The position numbers and the translations under genes are program-made. Of a DNA stretch of 64,000 nt, positions 53,175-62,327 are shown piece after piece (position 1 is the first letter of the stretch; each line of letters opens with the position of its first letter). Origin of the DNA: Rhodococcus sp. ARC_M6 (GTDB taxonomy: Bacteria > Actinomycetota > Actinomycetes > Mycobacteriales > Mycobacteriaceae); NCBI RefSeq assembly GCF_022810305.1, contig NZ_JALGQH010000011.1, positions 94,556 to 158,555 of the forward strand, in the 5' to 3' direction. The notes under the pieces were generated by a model. It was not told where the DNA came from. It was given only the letters and a program-made list of their open reading frames with translations, and ran no database searches.

Positions 53175-54803
53175 TTACCTTCTGCTGGAATCGACCAGAT
53201 ACTCGAGATTCTGGTTGTACGGGTTGGCCGTTACTGCTGTGTGGGAGGCGACGCGGGAAACTTCGGCAGTCCCGCGAACGACAGTCGCGGTGATCGATCC
53301 GACCTTCAACGGAGCGAGGCAACTGCTCATTCCGGCCGGTGCGTTGCATGTAGTTGTCGTCGATCCGACCTTGACATTTACTACTGCCGGAGCAGTGAGG
53401 TACGTCAGGACTTCCACCGTGTCACGAGCGGGAGACGACCACGGCCGTAGTGCCATCGGGGCGCTCGAGAGATTGATCGGGACCGCGGAGACCAACTGAC
53501 TTCGATAGCTGAGATATGCGGTGTCACGCACGATTGCCGGTGCAGCGCCGGTGCGAAACGAGTACAGACCGTAAGCACTCATATCGAGTAGTGCGAGTCC
53601 GTGCCCGGCGCTGGGTGCAAACGAAGTTCCTTCGCTATAGTCATTCCAGGTGGTGAGTTGAACCCATTCACTGTTCGAAGCAATCGCAATCTGCCAGGTA
53701 TTTTGAAGATTTTGGGAGTTTTGCGATTCATCGTAGATGGACTGGATGGGCCGTGAATCTTGGAAAGAGACCGGTTGCATCCATATCTTACCCAAAGCGT
53801 GCACCGCGTCGGCTAATGCCATCGGAGAGTCTGGATTGGAGGCAGATACTGGGTTTCCTGCCGGATTTCGGGTTCCCCAGTTGGACATTCCGTAGCTGAT
53901 AGATGCAAAAGCATTCCTGTTGGCGGCGGCATCTAGAAAAACGGGGACAAATGCTACGTTGATTCGATACGAGGTCGTCATCTCCGAAATGAACTGCGAC
54001 CACCAACTTGCAGTTTTATTCTCGGCAAGAAATGGTGAGACGACCAGGCGTCCGTCGCCCAATTTGAACGTAGACGGCATCGATGCATACACCTTCATTT
54101 CTGCCGCAAGTTGGCCTGGCGTCGTGGTCTTGAATGCGCCGTTCATATCGGGCATGAGCATGATCTTGAAATTCGGGTCCACAGTCGCTGCAGCCTTGAT
54201 CAACGCGGTGGGAACAGCTGAACCCCACCAACTCGTATCCGAGGCCGGAGACATGATATCCACGGAAAAGCCGTCGATGCCAGCAGCAATGGCCTGGCGG
54301 ACTTCATTCTCGAGATCGCGTTGCCGCCACTGAGCGTCGACGAGCGATGGCCGTGGCGTCGGACGATCCCGCAGGAAACCGCCGTATCTGACGTGATTGT
54401 TGTTCTCACCGTTCACCGCAAGATATTGCGTTGTGTAGTAATCGCTGGAGGGATTCGCGTTGTCGATCGAGATCGGATAGGGGGGGAAATAATGAGCGAA
54501 GACAAGTTTTCCGTTCAATGAAGGCTTGGGTGGAATATTGAACGGAAGTGATGCCGAATTTGAATTCGGCGGCGATGTGGGCGATGTTGTAGTGATCGGC
54601 GGTGTAGTTGTCGGCGGAGTAGTGGGCGGCACAGTGCTGGTAGGTGCAGGAATCGTGGTAGGTGTATTCCCGGTACTTCCGCCAAGAGATCCTGATGGGT
54701 ACGCCTGCACTGGGGAGATCAAGGTGGCCATGGCAACTAAAAGGCAGAGCAATCCGATTAAGTGACGTACGGTATTTCGGATCCATAGCACGTGAAGATT
54801 CAT
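53175..54803 (-). CDS. Secreted GH71-like alpha-1,3-glucanase candidate
   Basis: 542 residues. A signal peptide ends near P-V-Q-A (~34), a Thr/Pro/Ser-rich linker spans ~35-85, and the catalytic region (~95-430) has F-A-H-Y-F-P-P-Y and L-T-T-W-N-D-Y-S-E-G, which resemble GH71 mutanases that cut alpha-1,3-glucan. A beta-rich C-terminal ~100 residues may bind carbohydrate or wall. The gene and its upstream DNA are visibly richer in A/T than the neighbours, which suggests transfer. The secreted location fits degradation of fungal or bacterial alpha-glucan. The GH71 call needs a profile search. Confidence 0.6.
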   Translation of the reverse strand: MNLHVLWIRNTVRHLIGLLCLLVAMATLISPVQAYPSGSLGGSTGNTPTTIPAPTSTVPPTTPPTTTPPITTTSPTSPPNSNSASLPFNIPPKPSLNGKLVFAHYFPPYPISIDNANPSSDYYTTQYLAVNGENNNHVRYGGFLRDRPTPRPSLVDAQWRQRDLENEVRQAIAAGIDGFSVDIMSPASDTSWWGSAVPTALIKAAATVDPNFKIMLMPDMNGAFKTTTPGQLAAEMKVYASMPSTFKLGDGRLVVSPFLAENKTASWWSQFISEMTTSYRINVAFVPVFLDAAANRNAFASISYGMSNWGTRNPAGNPVSASNPDSPMALADAVHALGKIWMQPVSFQDSRPIQSIYDESQNSQNLQNTWQIAIASNSEWVQLTTWNDYSEGTSFAPSAGHGLALLDMSAYGLYSFRTGAAPAIVRDTAYLSYRSQLVSAVPINLSSAPMALRPWSSPARDTVEVLTYLTAPAVVNVKVGSTTTTCNAPAGMSSCLAPLKVGSITATVVRGTAEVSRVASHTAVTANPYNQNLEYLVDSSRR

Positions 54804-55103
54804 CTCGCAGGTAACCTTTCTTGGACCCCCGAAAGCATGATTGATCCCCGAATATGTCGATTGAAATGGACGTGTTTAATTCAGGTGCTGTCTGAAGAAG
54901 GTGTCAATTTCGATTCGAGTGTAACGCCGAAATATGCGAATTGAGTAATTGAAATCGGACATTGTGAAATAAAGTTCAATTGCGCTTGTTTTCATGTATT
55001 GAGCAGTCTTGTGGTCGGTGATCTGACGAAAATCCGTGGCATCTGTCGGTGCTCTGCGTCACACTGGGTTCTCGGGTTGCAACGTGCGGACACGGGAGGA
55101 CTC
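54804..55103. other. AT-rich non-coding region
   Basis: About 300 bases between the divergent GH71-like gene and the ABC ATPase gene, clearly richer in A/T than the rest of the window (for example around 54880-55000). It should hold both promoters. It contains two similar CGAATATG/CGAAATATG words (near 54850 and 54930) but no convincing gene. The composition shift supports foreign origin of the GH71-like gene and its flank. Confidence 0.5.
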
Positions 55104-56060
55104 ATGACCGGAGCGATAGTTGCCGAGGGGTTGGTCAAGACTTACGGCACTCTGACAGCCTTGGACGGCATAGATCTCGAGGTGACCGAAGGCTCGGTGA
55201 TGGCACTACTCGGGCCCAACGGTGCTGGAAAGACCACAGCGGTACGCATTTTCACTACGCTGCTCATTCCGGACGGCGGCCGTGCACAGGTAGCGGGCTT
55301 GGACGTCGTCAAGGATGCTCGGGCGCTTCGATCCAAGATCGGGGCTTCGGGGCAGTATGCCGCGGTGGACGAGTATCTGACCGGGTACGAGAACCTCGAC
55401 ATGGTTGGACGCCTGTATCACTTGGGTGCAAAGAACAGTAAGGCGCGAGCACGGGAGTTGCTCGAACAGTTCGACCTCGTCGAAGCCGGAGACCGCCCGG
55501 TCAAAGGCTATTCCGGAGGTATGCGTCGACGCCTCGACCTGGCCGGCGCGTTGGTGGCACGGCCGCAGGTCTTGTTTCTCGACGAACCGACAACCGGTCT
55601 CGATCCTCGGGCCAGGCTCGGCTTGTGGGACGTCATCGAAGAACTGGTAGCGCAGGGGACGACCTTGCTGCTCACCACGCAGTACATGGAGGAAGCTGAG
55701 CGGTTGGCTGATCAGATCGCCGTCATCGATCGGGGTTCGGTCATCGCGCGCGGTACTGCCGATCAACTCAAGGCGCAGATCGGTGGTGAACGTATCGAAT
55801 TGAGCGTGCATGAGAGCGAACACCTCGACATCGTCCGGCAGGAACTGAATTCGTTGTCAGTGGGCGAGATTCGAGTTCAGGAGAACGTTCGACGCATCAC
55901 GATTCCTGTCGCCGACGGCACCGACGCTCTGGTCACCGCTCTCAACCTCTTGTCTGCCCGCGGCATCAAAGTGTTCGATGTCGGATTGCGCAGACCCACA
56001 TTGGACGACGTTTTCCTTACCCTGACCGGGCATCAGGCTGAATTGGAGGACCAGAAATGA
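55104..56060 (+). CDS. ABC transporter ATP-binding protein, DrrA type
   Basis: 318 residues from the ATG at 55104 with GGGAGGA upstream. Walker A G-P-N-G-A-G-K-T-T is at 37-45, the ABC signature is Y-S-G-G-M-R-R-R-L, and Walker B is V-L-F-L-D-E-P-T-T-G-L-D. The C-terminal ~80 residues match the DrrA accessory domain of daunorubicin-resistance-type exporters. It powers the permease encoded next, whose start overlaps its stop by four bases. Substrate unknown. Confidence 0.9.
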   Translation: MTGAIVAEGLVKTYGTLTALDGIDLEVTEGSVMALLGPNGAGKTTAVRIFTTLLIPDGGRAQVAGLDVVKDARALRSKIGASGQYAAVDEYLTGYENLDMVGRLYHLGAKNSKARARELLEQFDLVEAGDRPVKGYSGGMRRRLDLAGALVARPQVLFLDEPTTGLDPRARLGLWDVIEELVAQGTTLLLTTQYMEEAERLADQIAVIDRGSVIARGTADQLKAQIGGERIELSVHESEHLDIVRQELNSLSVGEIRVQENVRRITIPVADGTDALVTALNLLSARGIKVFDVGLRRPTLDDVFLTLTGHQAELEDQK

Positions 56061-56857
56061 CCATGCAAATGGCGCTCGAAGACGGCCTGACCATTGCCAA
56101 GCGAAACTTGATCAAGATCAAGCGCGTTCCAGATCTACTGGTGTTCACGACACTCTCGCCGATCATGTTCGTATTGCTGTTCGCGTACGTATTCGGCAGT
56201 GCGATCTCCGTTCCGGGGACGTCGTACCGTGAGTTCTTGATCGCCGGAATCTTCACGCAGACAGTGATATTCGGCGCTACCTGGACGGGGCTGGGTATGG
56301 TCGAGGATCTTCAGAAAGGGATCATCGACAGGTTTCGTTCTCTACCCATGGCGCCGTCGGCAGTTTTGATCGGCCGAACGTCCAGTGATGTCCTCATCAA
56401 CGTGATCAGCCTGGTGGTCATGTCGCTCACCGGACTCCTCGTAGGTTGGCGGATTCACTCGAGTGTCCTCGAGGCTCTGGCCGGCTATGCGCTTCTACTG
56501 CTCTTCGCCTATGCACTGTCCTGGGTCATGGCGGTTGTCGGCCTGTGGATCCGCACTCCCGAGGTGTTCAACAATGCGAGTTTCATCGTCATCTTCCCAC
56601 TCTCGTTCATTGCGAATACGTTTGTCGAAACCACCAATCTTCCGGGACCGTTGAAGGTGATCGCCGAATGGAATCCGGTGTCCGCGGTGACGCAAGCGGT
56701 GCGTGAGTTGTTCGGGAACACCAATCCTGCGATGACGGTCCCTGACGCCTGGCCGCTGCAGAATCCCATTATCGCTTCGCTGTTGTGGACGGGCGGCTTG
56801 CTGATCGTCTTTGTGCCGTTCGCTATTCGTCGATACCAGAAGGCGGTCGGCAGGTAG
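56057..56857 (+). CDS. ABC-2 type permease, DrrB type
   Basis: 266 residues, six predicted helices, starting with the ATGA overlap of the ATPase gene. An N-terminal cytoplasmic stretch precedes L-L-V-F-T-T-L-S-P-I-M-F-V-L-L-F-A, and the C-terminal half has the ABC-2 region N-T-F-V-E-T-T-N-L-P-G-P-L-K. It forms the membrane channel of a lipid or drug exporter. A TetR gene follows after 21 bases, likely its regulator. Confidence 0.88.
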   Translation: MTMQMALEDGLTIAKRNLIKIKRVPDLLVFTTLSPIMFVLLFAYVFGSAISVPGTSYREFLIAGIFTQTVIFGATWTGLGMVEDLQKGIIDRFRSLPMAPSAVLIGRTSSDVLINVISLVVMSLTGLLVGWRIHSSVLEALAGYALLLLFAYALSWVMAVVGLWIRTPEVFNNASFIVIFPLSFIANTFVETTNLPGPLKVIAEWNPVSAVTQAVRELFGNTNPAMTVPDAWPLQNPIIASLLWTGGLLIVFVPFAIRRYQKAVGR

Positions 56858-56878
56858 GCGCATCGGTAGAGTGAAGGT

Positions 56879-57496
56879 GTGGCGGAGTCTGAACGCGTTG
56901 ACGGAAGATCCCTGCGATACGCGGGCCGACGTCAGGAGTTGCTCGACGCTTTAACGCGACACGTCATCGAAAACGGTGTCGGTGAATTGACTATCCGACA
57001 GCTCGCGAAGGCAGTGGGCGTCTCGCATGCCTCTCTACTCGGTCACTTCGAGACCAAAGAGAATCTTCTTGCCGAAGTCATCGAGAACATGCGTGGCGAG
57101 TCCATTCCGATGGCCGTCCCGATACAGGTCGGCGTTGATCCTGCTCGAGTGTTGACAACGTGGTGGATCGAGCGGACAACGCCGGAGTTGTTGCCTCGCT
57201 TCGGCGTGATGATCGAGATCTACGCGCTGGCGCTTCACGACCGCGATCGGTACGGACGGTTCGTCGAACGGTTTGTCGGTGACTGGATCGAAGCGCTCGA
57301 CATGGGTTTGCGCCGCGTAGGCTGCCCGGATTCGGACGCGTCTTCCGTTGCAACGTTGCTACTTTCACAGATTCGCGGATTGTCGATGGACCTCTTGGCC
57401 ACCGGTGATCGTGATCGAGTGGACCGAGCATTCGAGATGTTTGTCGAAGGTTTTGCTGCGCGGGCTCAGTCGTGGGTGCCGCCAATTTTGTCGTGA
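56879..57496 (+). CDS. TetR-family regulator
   Basis: 205 residues from a GTG. The N-terminal helix-turn-helix is L-T-I-R-Q-L-A-K-A-V-G-V-S-H-A-S-L-L-G-H-F, and a TetR C-terminal ligand domain follows. It directly follows the DrrAB-type exporter, so it probably controls it. Its stop is one base from the stop of the convergent methyltransferase gene. Confidence 0.86.
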   Translation: MAESERVDGRSLRYAGRRQELLDALTRHVIENGVGELTIRQLAKAVGVSHASLLGHFETKENLLAEVIENMRGESIPMAVPIQVGVDPARVLTTWWIERTTPELLPRFGVMIEIYALALHDRDRYGRFVERFVGDWIEALDMGLRRVGCPDSDASSVATLLLSQIRGLSMDLLATGDRDRVDRAFEMFVEGFAARAQSWVPPILS

Positions 57497-57497
57497 C

Positions 57498-58298
57498 TCA
57501 GTGCGCGGGTTTGGTTCCGATCACTACCGTCGCCGAAGTCTCGTCCAGTGAGGCGGTACACGCGCGCAAGCCTCCCTGTGCGACTGATTCGACGGTTCGT
57601 TCCACCTGCTCGGCGCTGGTTTCTATGAGTAGATGTCCGCCGGGTTCGAGCCAGGTGGCTGCGTCTGCGGCGACCCGACGTTGAACATCGAGTCCGTCGA
57701 TTCCGCCGTCAAGCGAGATCAAGGGTTCGTGAAGACGCGCTTCGGGAGGCATGAGGCGAATGAAATTCGTTGGTACGTAAGGCGCATTGGCGACTATGAC
57801 GTTGATTCGTCCGTGTAGTTCGTGTGGAAGGCAATCGTAGAGATCGCCTTCGATGACGTGTCCGGGGGTGCTGATGTTGCGCAGGGCGCAGCGCACTGCT
57901 GCAGGTTCGACGTCGACGGCATACAGGTCGATAGGTGAGACCTTTGATTGTAGAACTGCGCCCACTGCGCCTGAGCCGCAACATAAGTCGACGACGCGGT
58001 ATCCGGGTTCGAGCAATGAGCAGGCTTGTGTGGCCAGGAATTCGGTGCGTCGACGTGGAACGAATACTCCCGGGTCGATGCGGATGCGTAGTCCGCAGAA
58101 TTCAGCCCATCCGACGATCGATTCAAGGGGTTCTCCGGCGATACGACGCTCAATCATCCGCGCGAGTTCTGCCCGAGAGATTGTCGCGTCCAAGAGGACG
58201 GCTGCTTCCTCCTCGGCGAAGACGCATCCAGCTGCGCGAAGGGTGGCGGCGATGGATTCTTGTTGGGAGATGAATGACGGGGGATTCGGTGCTGGCAT
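57498..58298 (-). CDS. PrmC/HemK-like protein N5-glutamine methyltransferase, variant motif
   Basis: 266 residues. The N-terminal helical domain and the SAM motif D-L-C-C-G-S-G-A-V-G (104-113) are like PrmC, but the catalytic N-P-P-Y is N-A-P-Y at 171-174. PrmC methylates the GGQ glutamine of release factors; the N-A-P-Y variant occurs in a separate actinobacterial subfamily whose target is unclear. This is therefore probably not the housekeeping PrmC. A structured leader precedes the ATG. Confidence 0.8.
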   Translation of the reverse strand: MPAPNPPSFISQQESIAATLRAAGCVFAEEEAAVLLDATISRAELARMIERRIAGEPLESIVGWAEFCGLRIRIDPGVFVPRRRTEFLATQACSLLEPGYRVVDLCCGSGAVGAVLQSKVSPIDLYAVDVEPAAVRCALRNISTPGHVIEGDLYDCLPHELHGRINVIVANAPYVPTNFIRLMPPEARLHEPLISLDGGIDGLDVQRRVAADAATWLEPGGHLLIETSAEQVERTVESVAQGGLRACTASLDETSATVVIGTKPAH

Positions 58299-58408
58299 AA
58301 GAGAGCCTTCCAGGGGTGTGCCGTCTGGGCGCTCTCTCGGCCGCTACCGGAAACGGACCGTAGGAGGCTGCGCCACTACTGGCTGAGCGGTAATGGGACT
58401 CACCTCCT
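58299..58408 (-). promoter_or_regulatory. Structured 5' leader before the PrmC-like gene
   Basis: On the minus strand AGGAGG (58408-58403) can pair with CCTCCT (58367-58362). AGAGAGC (58337-58331) can pair with GCTCTCT (58306-58300), which ends one base before the ATG. The likely ribosome site GGAAGG lies in the second stem's loop edge. The shape suggests a translation-control element or riboswitch-like leader. No known riboswitch core was recognised. The rest of the gap to 58622 shows no gene. Confidence 0.4.
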
Positions 58409-58622
58409 GCGTGTTCGTTGGCCGACCTGCATGTATCGAACATGGGCACTCTATCGAAGGGTGGAGGTTATCGCTCGGTGTCGGAAGAGACGCTTAGCGA
58501 AAATTTAGATTGACCAAATGGTAGGTCTGCTTTATTGTCTGAATTCGATCGGACCGAGTGAGACGATCGTGGTGGACGCAATCAGTGCAAGACGCCCTCG
58601 GCGCAATCGGTAGGAGAAGTAC

Positions 58623-59774
58623 TTGAGCAAGCGACTACGCAGGACGCTCATCGGGTTGGGGGCAAGCGCGTTGGTGGCGTTAGCGCTCGCGGTGCCCGCG
58701 GCGGCAGAACCTACCGGTAGCCCGGGTGAGGTGGTGGGCCAGGAGCGACTCGGACCCGATCGAGTGTTGCCCGGTGCCGTAACCGCGACCAAGGTGACGT
58801 ACTGGTCGCAAGGTCCGAAGGATTCGCCGATGATGAGTACCGGCGTTGTCTATCGCCCGGTGGGTACCCCGCCCGAAGGTGGTTGGCCGGTCATCTCGTA
58901 TGCGCACGGAACAGTCGGGGTTGCAGATCAGTGCGCGCCGAGTACTAGTGGGCGCACGTCGATCTACCTGGGTTATTGGCTTGAGCAGGGTTACGCAGTG
59001 GCGGCCACGGACTACGTGGGACTCGGAACACCGGGCGTCCACCCGTACCTCGACGGACGATCTGCAGCGCACAGCGTCGTCGACATGGTGCGCGCCGCCC
59101 GCGCGGTAGATGGTGACCTGTCGAGCAAGTGGGTCGCGATGGGTCAGTCGCAGGGCGGTCAGGCGACCATGTTCACGGCTTCTCTTGCCACCGAATATGC
59201 TCCGGAACTGGACTACCGCGGCGCCGTCGCCACCGGTGTGCCCTCCAACATCGAAAACCTTGTCCCGCTCGGTGGGCCGGCGTTCCCGGCGCTCCCGTTG
59301 AAGGGCACGACGGTGTACATCGCGAATGTTCTTGACGGACTGCGTGCTTCGCGACCGGATATCGACGTCGACTCGTACCTGACGCCTCTGGGGAAGACGA
59401 TTCTCGACGACGTCGAGAACAACATGTGCTACTCCGAAGCAAGTGCCAAGTACGGAACTGTAGCGCTCGGGCAGGTTCTGTCGAAGTCGCTGGACAATCC
59501 GACGTTCATGAATGCGGCACGGGAGTTGCTCACCGTTCCGACAACAGGTTACGACCGCCCGTTCTTCCTCGGTCAGGGACTTGTGGACAGGGATGTCCCG
59601 GCGCCGCTGACGCTGAAGTTCGCGGCAGATCTGGCATTGAACGGGGTGGATTTTACGTTCCACACCTACCCGACGGATCACTTGGGAACTGTTCCGGCAT
59701 CCATGCCGGACAGCACTCCCTTTGTGGCGGCACTGTTTTCGGCTCAACATCCGTGTACGGGGAGTCTCTGCTGA
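58623..59774 (+). CDS. Secreted LIP-family lipase / alpha-beta hydrolase
   Basis: 383 residues from a TTG with AGGAG seven bases before. A signal peptide ends at A-A-A-E (~29). The nucleophile Ser176 is in G-Q-S-Q-G-G, the catalytic His is probably in T-D-H-L-G-T near the C-terminus, and cysteines at Cys104 and the C-terminal C-x5-C could form disulfides. The LIP (secretory lipase) family resembles Candida lipases and mycobacterial secreted lipases. It releases fatty acids outside the cell. Confidence 0.83.
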   Translation: MSKRLRRTLIGLGASALVALALAVPAAAEPTGSPGEVVGQERLGPDRVLPGAVTATKVTYWSQGPKDSPMMSTGVVYRPVGTPPEGGWPVISYAHGTVGVADQCAPSTSGRTSIYLGYWLEQGYAVAATDYVGLGTPGVHPYLDGRSAAHSVVDMVRAARAVDGDLSSKWVAMGQSQGGQATMFTASLATEYAPELDYRGAVATGVPSNIENLVPLGGPAFPALPLKGTTVYIANVLDGLRASRPDIDVDSYLTPLGKTILDDVENNMCYSEASAKYGTVALGQVLSKSLDNPTFMNAARELLTVPTTGYDRPFFLGQGLVDRDVPAPLTLKFAADLALNGVDFTFHTYPTDHLGTVPASMPDSTPFVAALFSAQHPCTGSLC

Positions 59775-59784
59775 CTCGCACGAT

Positions 59785-60360
59785 CTATCTGGCATTCACT
59801 CCGCGCAGGTAGGCGTCGATCGGAATCTGAAGTCGTCGAATACGTTCCGTCGTTCCGGGTTCGGCAGTATCACGGCTTCGCGCCCCCAAGCAGTGATCGA
59901 AGATCAACCCTTCCAGGAGGCTCAGAAAATCTGCCGCCGCGCTGTCGGGTTCGGCAACCCCGGCGGACTGGAATGCCTCGTGCGCCTTTTCCTGCGAAAA
60001 TAGGCTTCCGGCAAGAAGTTTGCATAACTCCAGCTTTCCTTGCATCTCGATCAGCAGTGCGTATCGAGCGATCAGTTCGTTTCGTCGGTGCGTGAGTAAA
60101 TCGTCGAGATATTCGGCGGTCAATCGGGAGGGGGCGATGTGCGTGCCGAGGAGTTCAGTGAAGGCCGATCGTGATCGTTCCACGATGTGCAGCGCGATCG
60201 ACTCGAGGAGCGCTTCGCGTGTTCGGAAATAGTACGACGTCGAGCCGGCGGGCAGTTTCAATGAATGATCGACAGCGCGATGGGTGAGTGCGCGAGGTCC
60301 TTGGTCGGCGATGATCGTGACAGCGCATTCCGCGATGAGGGTCCGGCGGTCAACCTTCAT
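59785..60360 (-). CDS. TetR-family regulator
   Basis: 191 residues with AGGAG before the ATG. The N-terminal helix-turn-helix reads G-P-R-A-L-T-H-R-A-V-D, then L-P-A-G-S-T-S-Y-Y-F, and a standard TetR ligand domain follows. It is convergent with the lipase and divergent from the ZapE-like ATPase, with 86 bases between. Targets are unknown. Confidence 0.87.
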   Translation of the reverse strand: MKVDRRTLIAECAVTIIADQGPRALTHRAVDHSLKLPAGSTSYYFRTREALLESIALHIVERSRSAFTELLGTHIAPSRLTAEYLDDLLTHRRNELIARYALLIEMQGKLELCKLLAGSLFSQEKAHEAFQSAGVAEPDSAAADFLSLLEGLIFDHCLGARSRDTAEPGTTERIRRLQIPIDAYLRGVNAR

Positions 60361-60446
60361 ATTCGCTCCTGATGCGTCGCCGGGGTCACATTGACTCGGT
60401 CGGTCCGAGGTCTCTAACCTCGACTCTACAGATGTAGAGGAGTCTC

Positions 60447-61415
60447 ATGTTACTGGACGAAGCGCAGTTGTCGGCACGTGAATCCCTCGACGCTTTGCGG
60501 GCGAAAATCGCCGCCGGCAGGGTCGGCGGTGGGATCTACCTGTGGGGAAGCGTCGGGCGCGGAAAAACCATGCTGATGGACGAGTTCTACAACAGTCTTT
60601 CAGTCGGCAAGCGGCGCATTCACTTTCATCAATTCTTTGCGGATCTGCATGCCCGAGCTCACAGTCTCGGATCAATGGGCTCGGCATTGGAGCGCGTGGT
60701 CGACGGAATTCGAGTGCTGTGTTTCGACGAATTTCACATCGACGACGTCGCCGACGCCATGTTCATGGCGAGGGTTCTCGACACGATCGTCGCGAAGGGC
60801 GTGACTGTTGTTGTCACGTCCAATGTTCCGCCGACGGAACTCCTTCCCAACCCGCTGTTTCACGAGCAGTTCGTGCCATCGATCGAGTTGATCGAGAAGA
60901 CTTTGGACATCATCGAGTTGAGCGGTGCGCTCGACTACCGAATCGGCGGAAGCGGGGGCGACGGGGACGGGCGGTTTGCGTCGGGAGAGTTCATTGTCGA
61001 TGGGGGTTTCGCTCCACGTCCGAGCGAGCCAGTTCAATTGAGAATCGGGTCGAGGACACTCTTGTGTGAGGCGATTCGGGGTGGGGTCGTCTGGTTTGAT
61101 TTCGATAGGCTCTGCAACGGATCAACTTCTGCAGCAGACTATCTCGACCTTGTCGATCGTTTCGACGAATGGGTTGTCTGCGGAGTCCCGGTCCTGGCCA
61201 CGGCGTCGGAGTTCGCGGTTCGGCGATTCGGAAACGTCGTCGATGTTCTCTACGACGCGGATGTGCGACTGACGATTTACGCCGATGCGGATCTCGAAAA
61301 AGTAGCGGGCACCCTGCGAGATGTTCCGGGTCTCGCCCGGCTTTTCAGTAGGTTGTCCCTTCTCCGAATGCCGTCGTCAGTGCGACCGTCAAGGCTGCCG
61401 TCACGTACGGGGTGA
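60447..61415 (+). CDS. zapE: AFG1/ZapE-family ATPase
   Basis: 322 residues. Walker A G-S-V-G-R-G-K-T is at 34-41, Walker B V-L-C-F-D-E-F near 90-96, and sensor region V-V-T-S-N-V-P-P follows, as in ZapE/AFG1. It is shorter at the N-terminus than E. coli ZapE (~375), and an upstream start may be missed. ZapE interacts with FtsZ during division under stress. Its 3' end overlaps the convergent cutinase gene by 71 bases. Confidence 0.85.
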   Translation: MLLDEAQLSARESLDALRAKIAAGRVGGGIYLWGSVGRGKTMLMDEFYNSLSVGKRRIHFHQFFADLHARAHSLGSMGSALERVVDGIRVLCFDEFHIDDVADAMFMARVLDTIVAKGVTVVVTSNVPPTELLPNPLFHEQFVPSIELIEKTLDIIELSGALDYRIGGSGGDGDGRFASGEFIVDGGFAPRPSEPVQLRIGSRTLLCEAIRGGVVWFDFDRLCNGSTSAADYLDLVDRFDEWVVCGVPVLATASEFAVRRFGNVVDVLYDADVRLTIYADADLEKVAGTLRDVPGLARLFSRLSLLRMPSSVRPSRLPSRTG

Positions 61416-62184
61416 GATTCTCGACGACGCGTGAGACTATCGCGGTGGCTACATCGAGGGGTCGCAACGGCGCACTCGGGGCCTGAGGGAGTGCCGGGAC
61501 GGGGGAAGGTGCACTTTTTTCCATCATCGGTTGATACGTACCGTGTTTCGTGAAGTATCCGAAGACGGAGTCCACGAACTGTTCCGGGGCGTCGCGCGGT
61601 TTGGGCATATTGCAGATTCCGTCGCCTTCGATACAGATTTCTTGCACCGGTATATCGCCGAATCCATCCCGGGCACCGGCCATTGTGGCTCCGGGAACAA
61701 CATTCGGGATCACAGTTTCTATGCCGCCCTGCGAGTTCCGTGGGTCCGCGTACAGGACGCCTTCCACTCGGGACTGGGGGATGGACCCGTCGCGAGCGAT
61801 GTCGCCGAGAACGTCGCCGGCAATCCGTGCACCTTGGGAGTAGCCGGTGATGACTACGTTGCTGTCCGGGCATTGAGCGTGAAAGCTGTTGACGTCAGCT
61901 CGAAGTGATCGAACTCCGACGGCCACACTTTCGTCGTACGTCTGGTCGCCGAGCGGCCAGAAGCTAGCGGGATATGTCACCGGTTTGGCTGCGTAACCAC
62001 GGGATGTGTAGCGGTCGGTGACAGGTTGTGTGGTCTGGCCCGTCGGATCCCAGGTCCCGCCCACCGAGAACACGGCTCCAACTGGGCACGGGTTGGTCGA
62101 CGCAGCGGCGGTGGCAGGCATCGTGGACAGTAGTGCAGTCCCCAAGGTCACCGCACACGCAACTGATAGGGAGTGCTTCCTCAT
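61345..62184 (-). CDS. Secreted cutinase/PE-PPE-like alpha/beta hydrolase
   Basis: 279 residues from the ATG at 62184 (GGAGACGGG upstream; the frame is open further but lacks a signal peptide there). A signal peptide ends near A-T-A-A-A-S (~29). Catalytic Ser116 is in G-Y-S-Q-G; an Asp and His follow toward the C-terminus (D-G-I-C-N and K-H-G-T-Y). It resembles the cutinase-like hydrolases of mycobacteria, which cleave lipid esters at the surface. A C-terminal helix-rich tail is unusual. Large overlap with zapE. Confidence 0.82.
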   Translation of the reverse strand: MRKHSLSVACAVTLGTALLSTMPATAAASTNPCPVGAVFSVGGTWDPTGQTTQPVTDRYTSRGYAAKPVTYPASFWPLGDQTYDESVAVGVRSLRADVNSFHAQCPDSNVVITGYSQGARIAGDVLGDIARDGSIPQSRVEGVLYADPRNSQGGIETVIPNVVPGATMAGARDGFGDIPVQEICIEGDGICNMPKPRDAPEQFVDSVFGYFTKHGTYQPMMEKSAPSPVPALPQAPSAPLRPLDVATAIVSRVVENLTPYVTAALTVALTTAFGEGTTY

Positions 62185-62327
62185 CGGCCCGTCTCCATCT
62201 ACCCGTGGTCCGACGCGATTCGTTCGGTACTTGAGGAGAATGGTGACGGTGTGATGAGTCCGGGCGGTGTTGCACAGGTAAACACGACGTTGCACGTGGT
62301 GCTTACGCCGCTTGGGAGTGGCTTAAC

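Noticed and set aside
58299..58408. M-box (ykoK) magnesium riboswitch
   Set aside because: AGGTGAG appears at the start of the leader, but the rest of the M-box core is missing and the downstream gene is a methyltransferase, so only an unassigned structured leader is reported.
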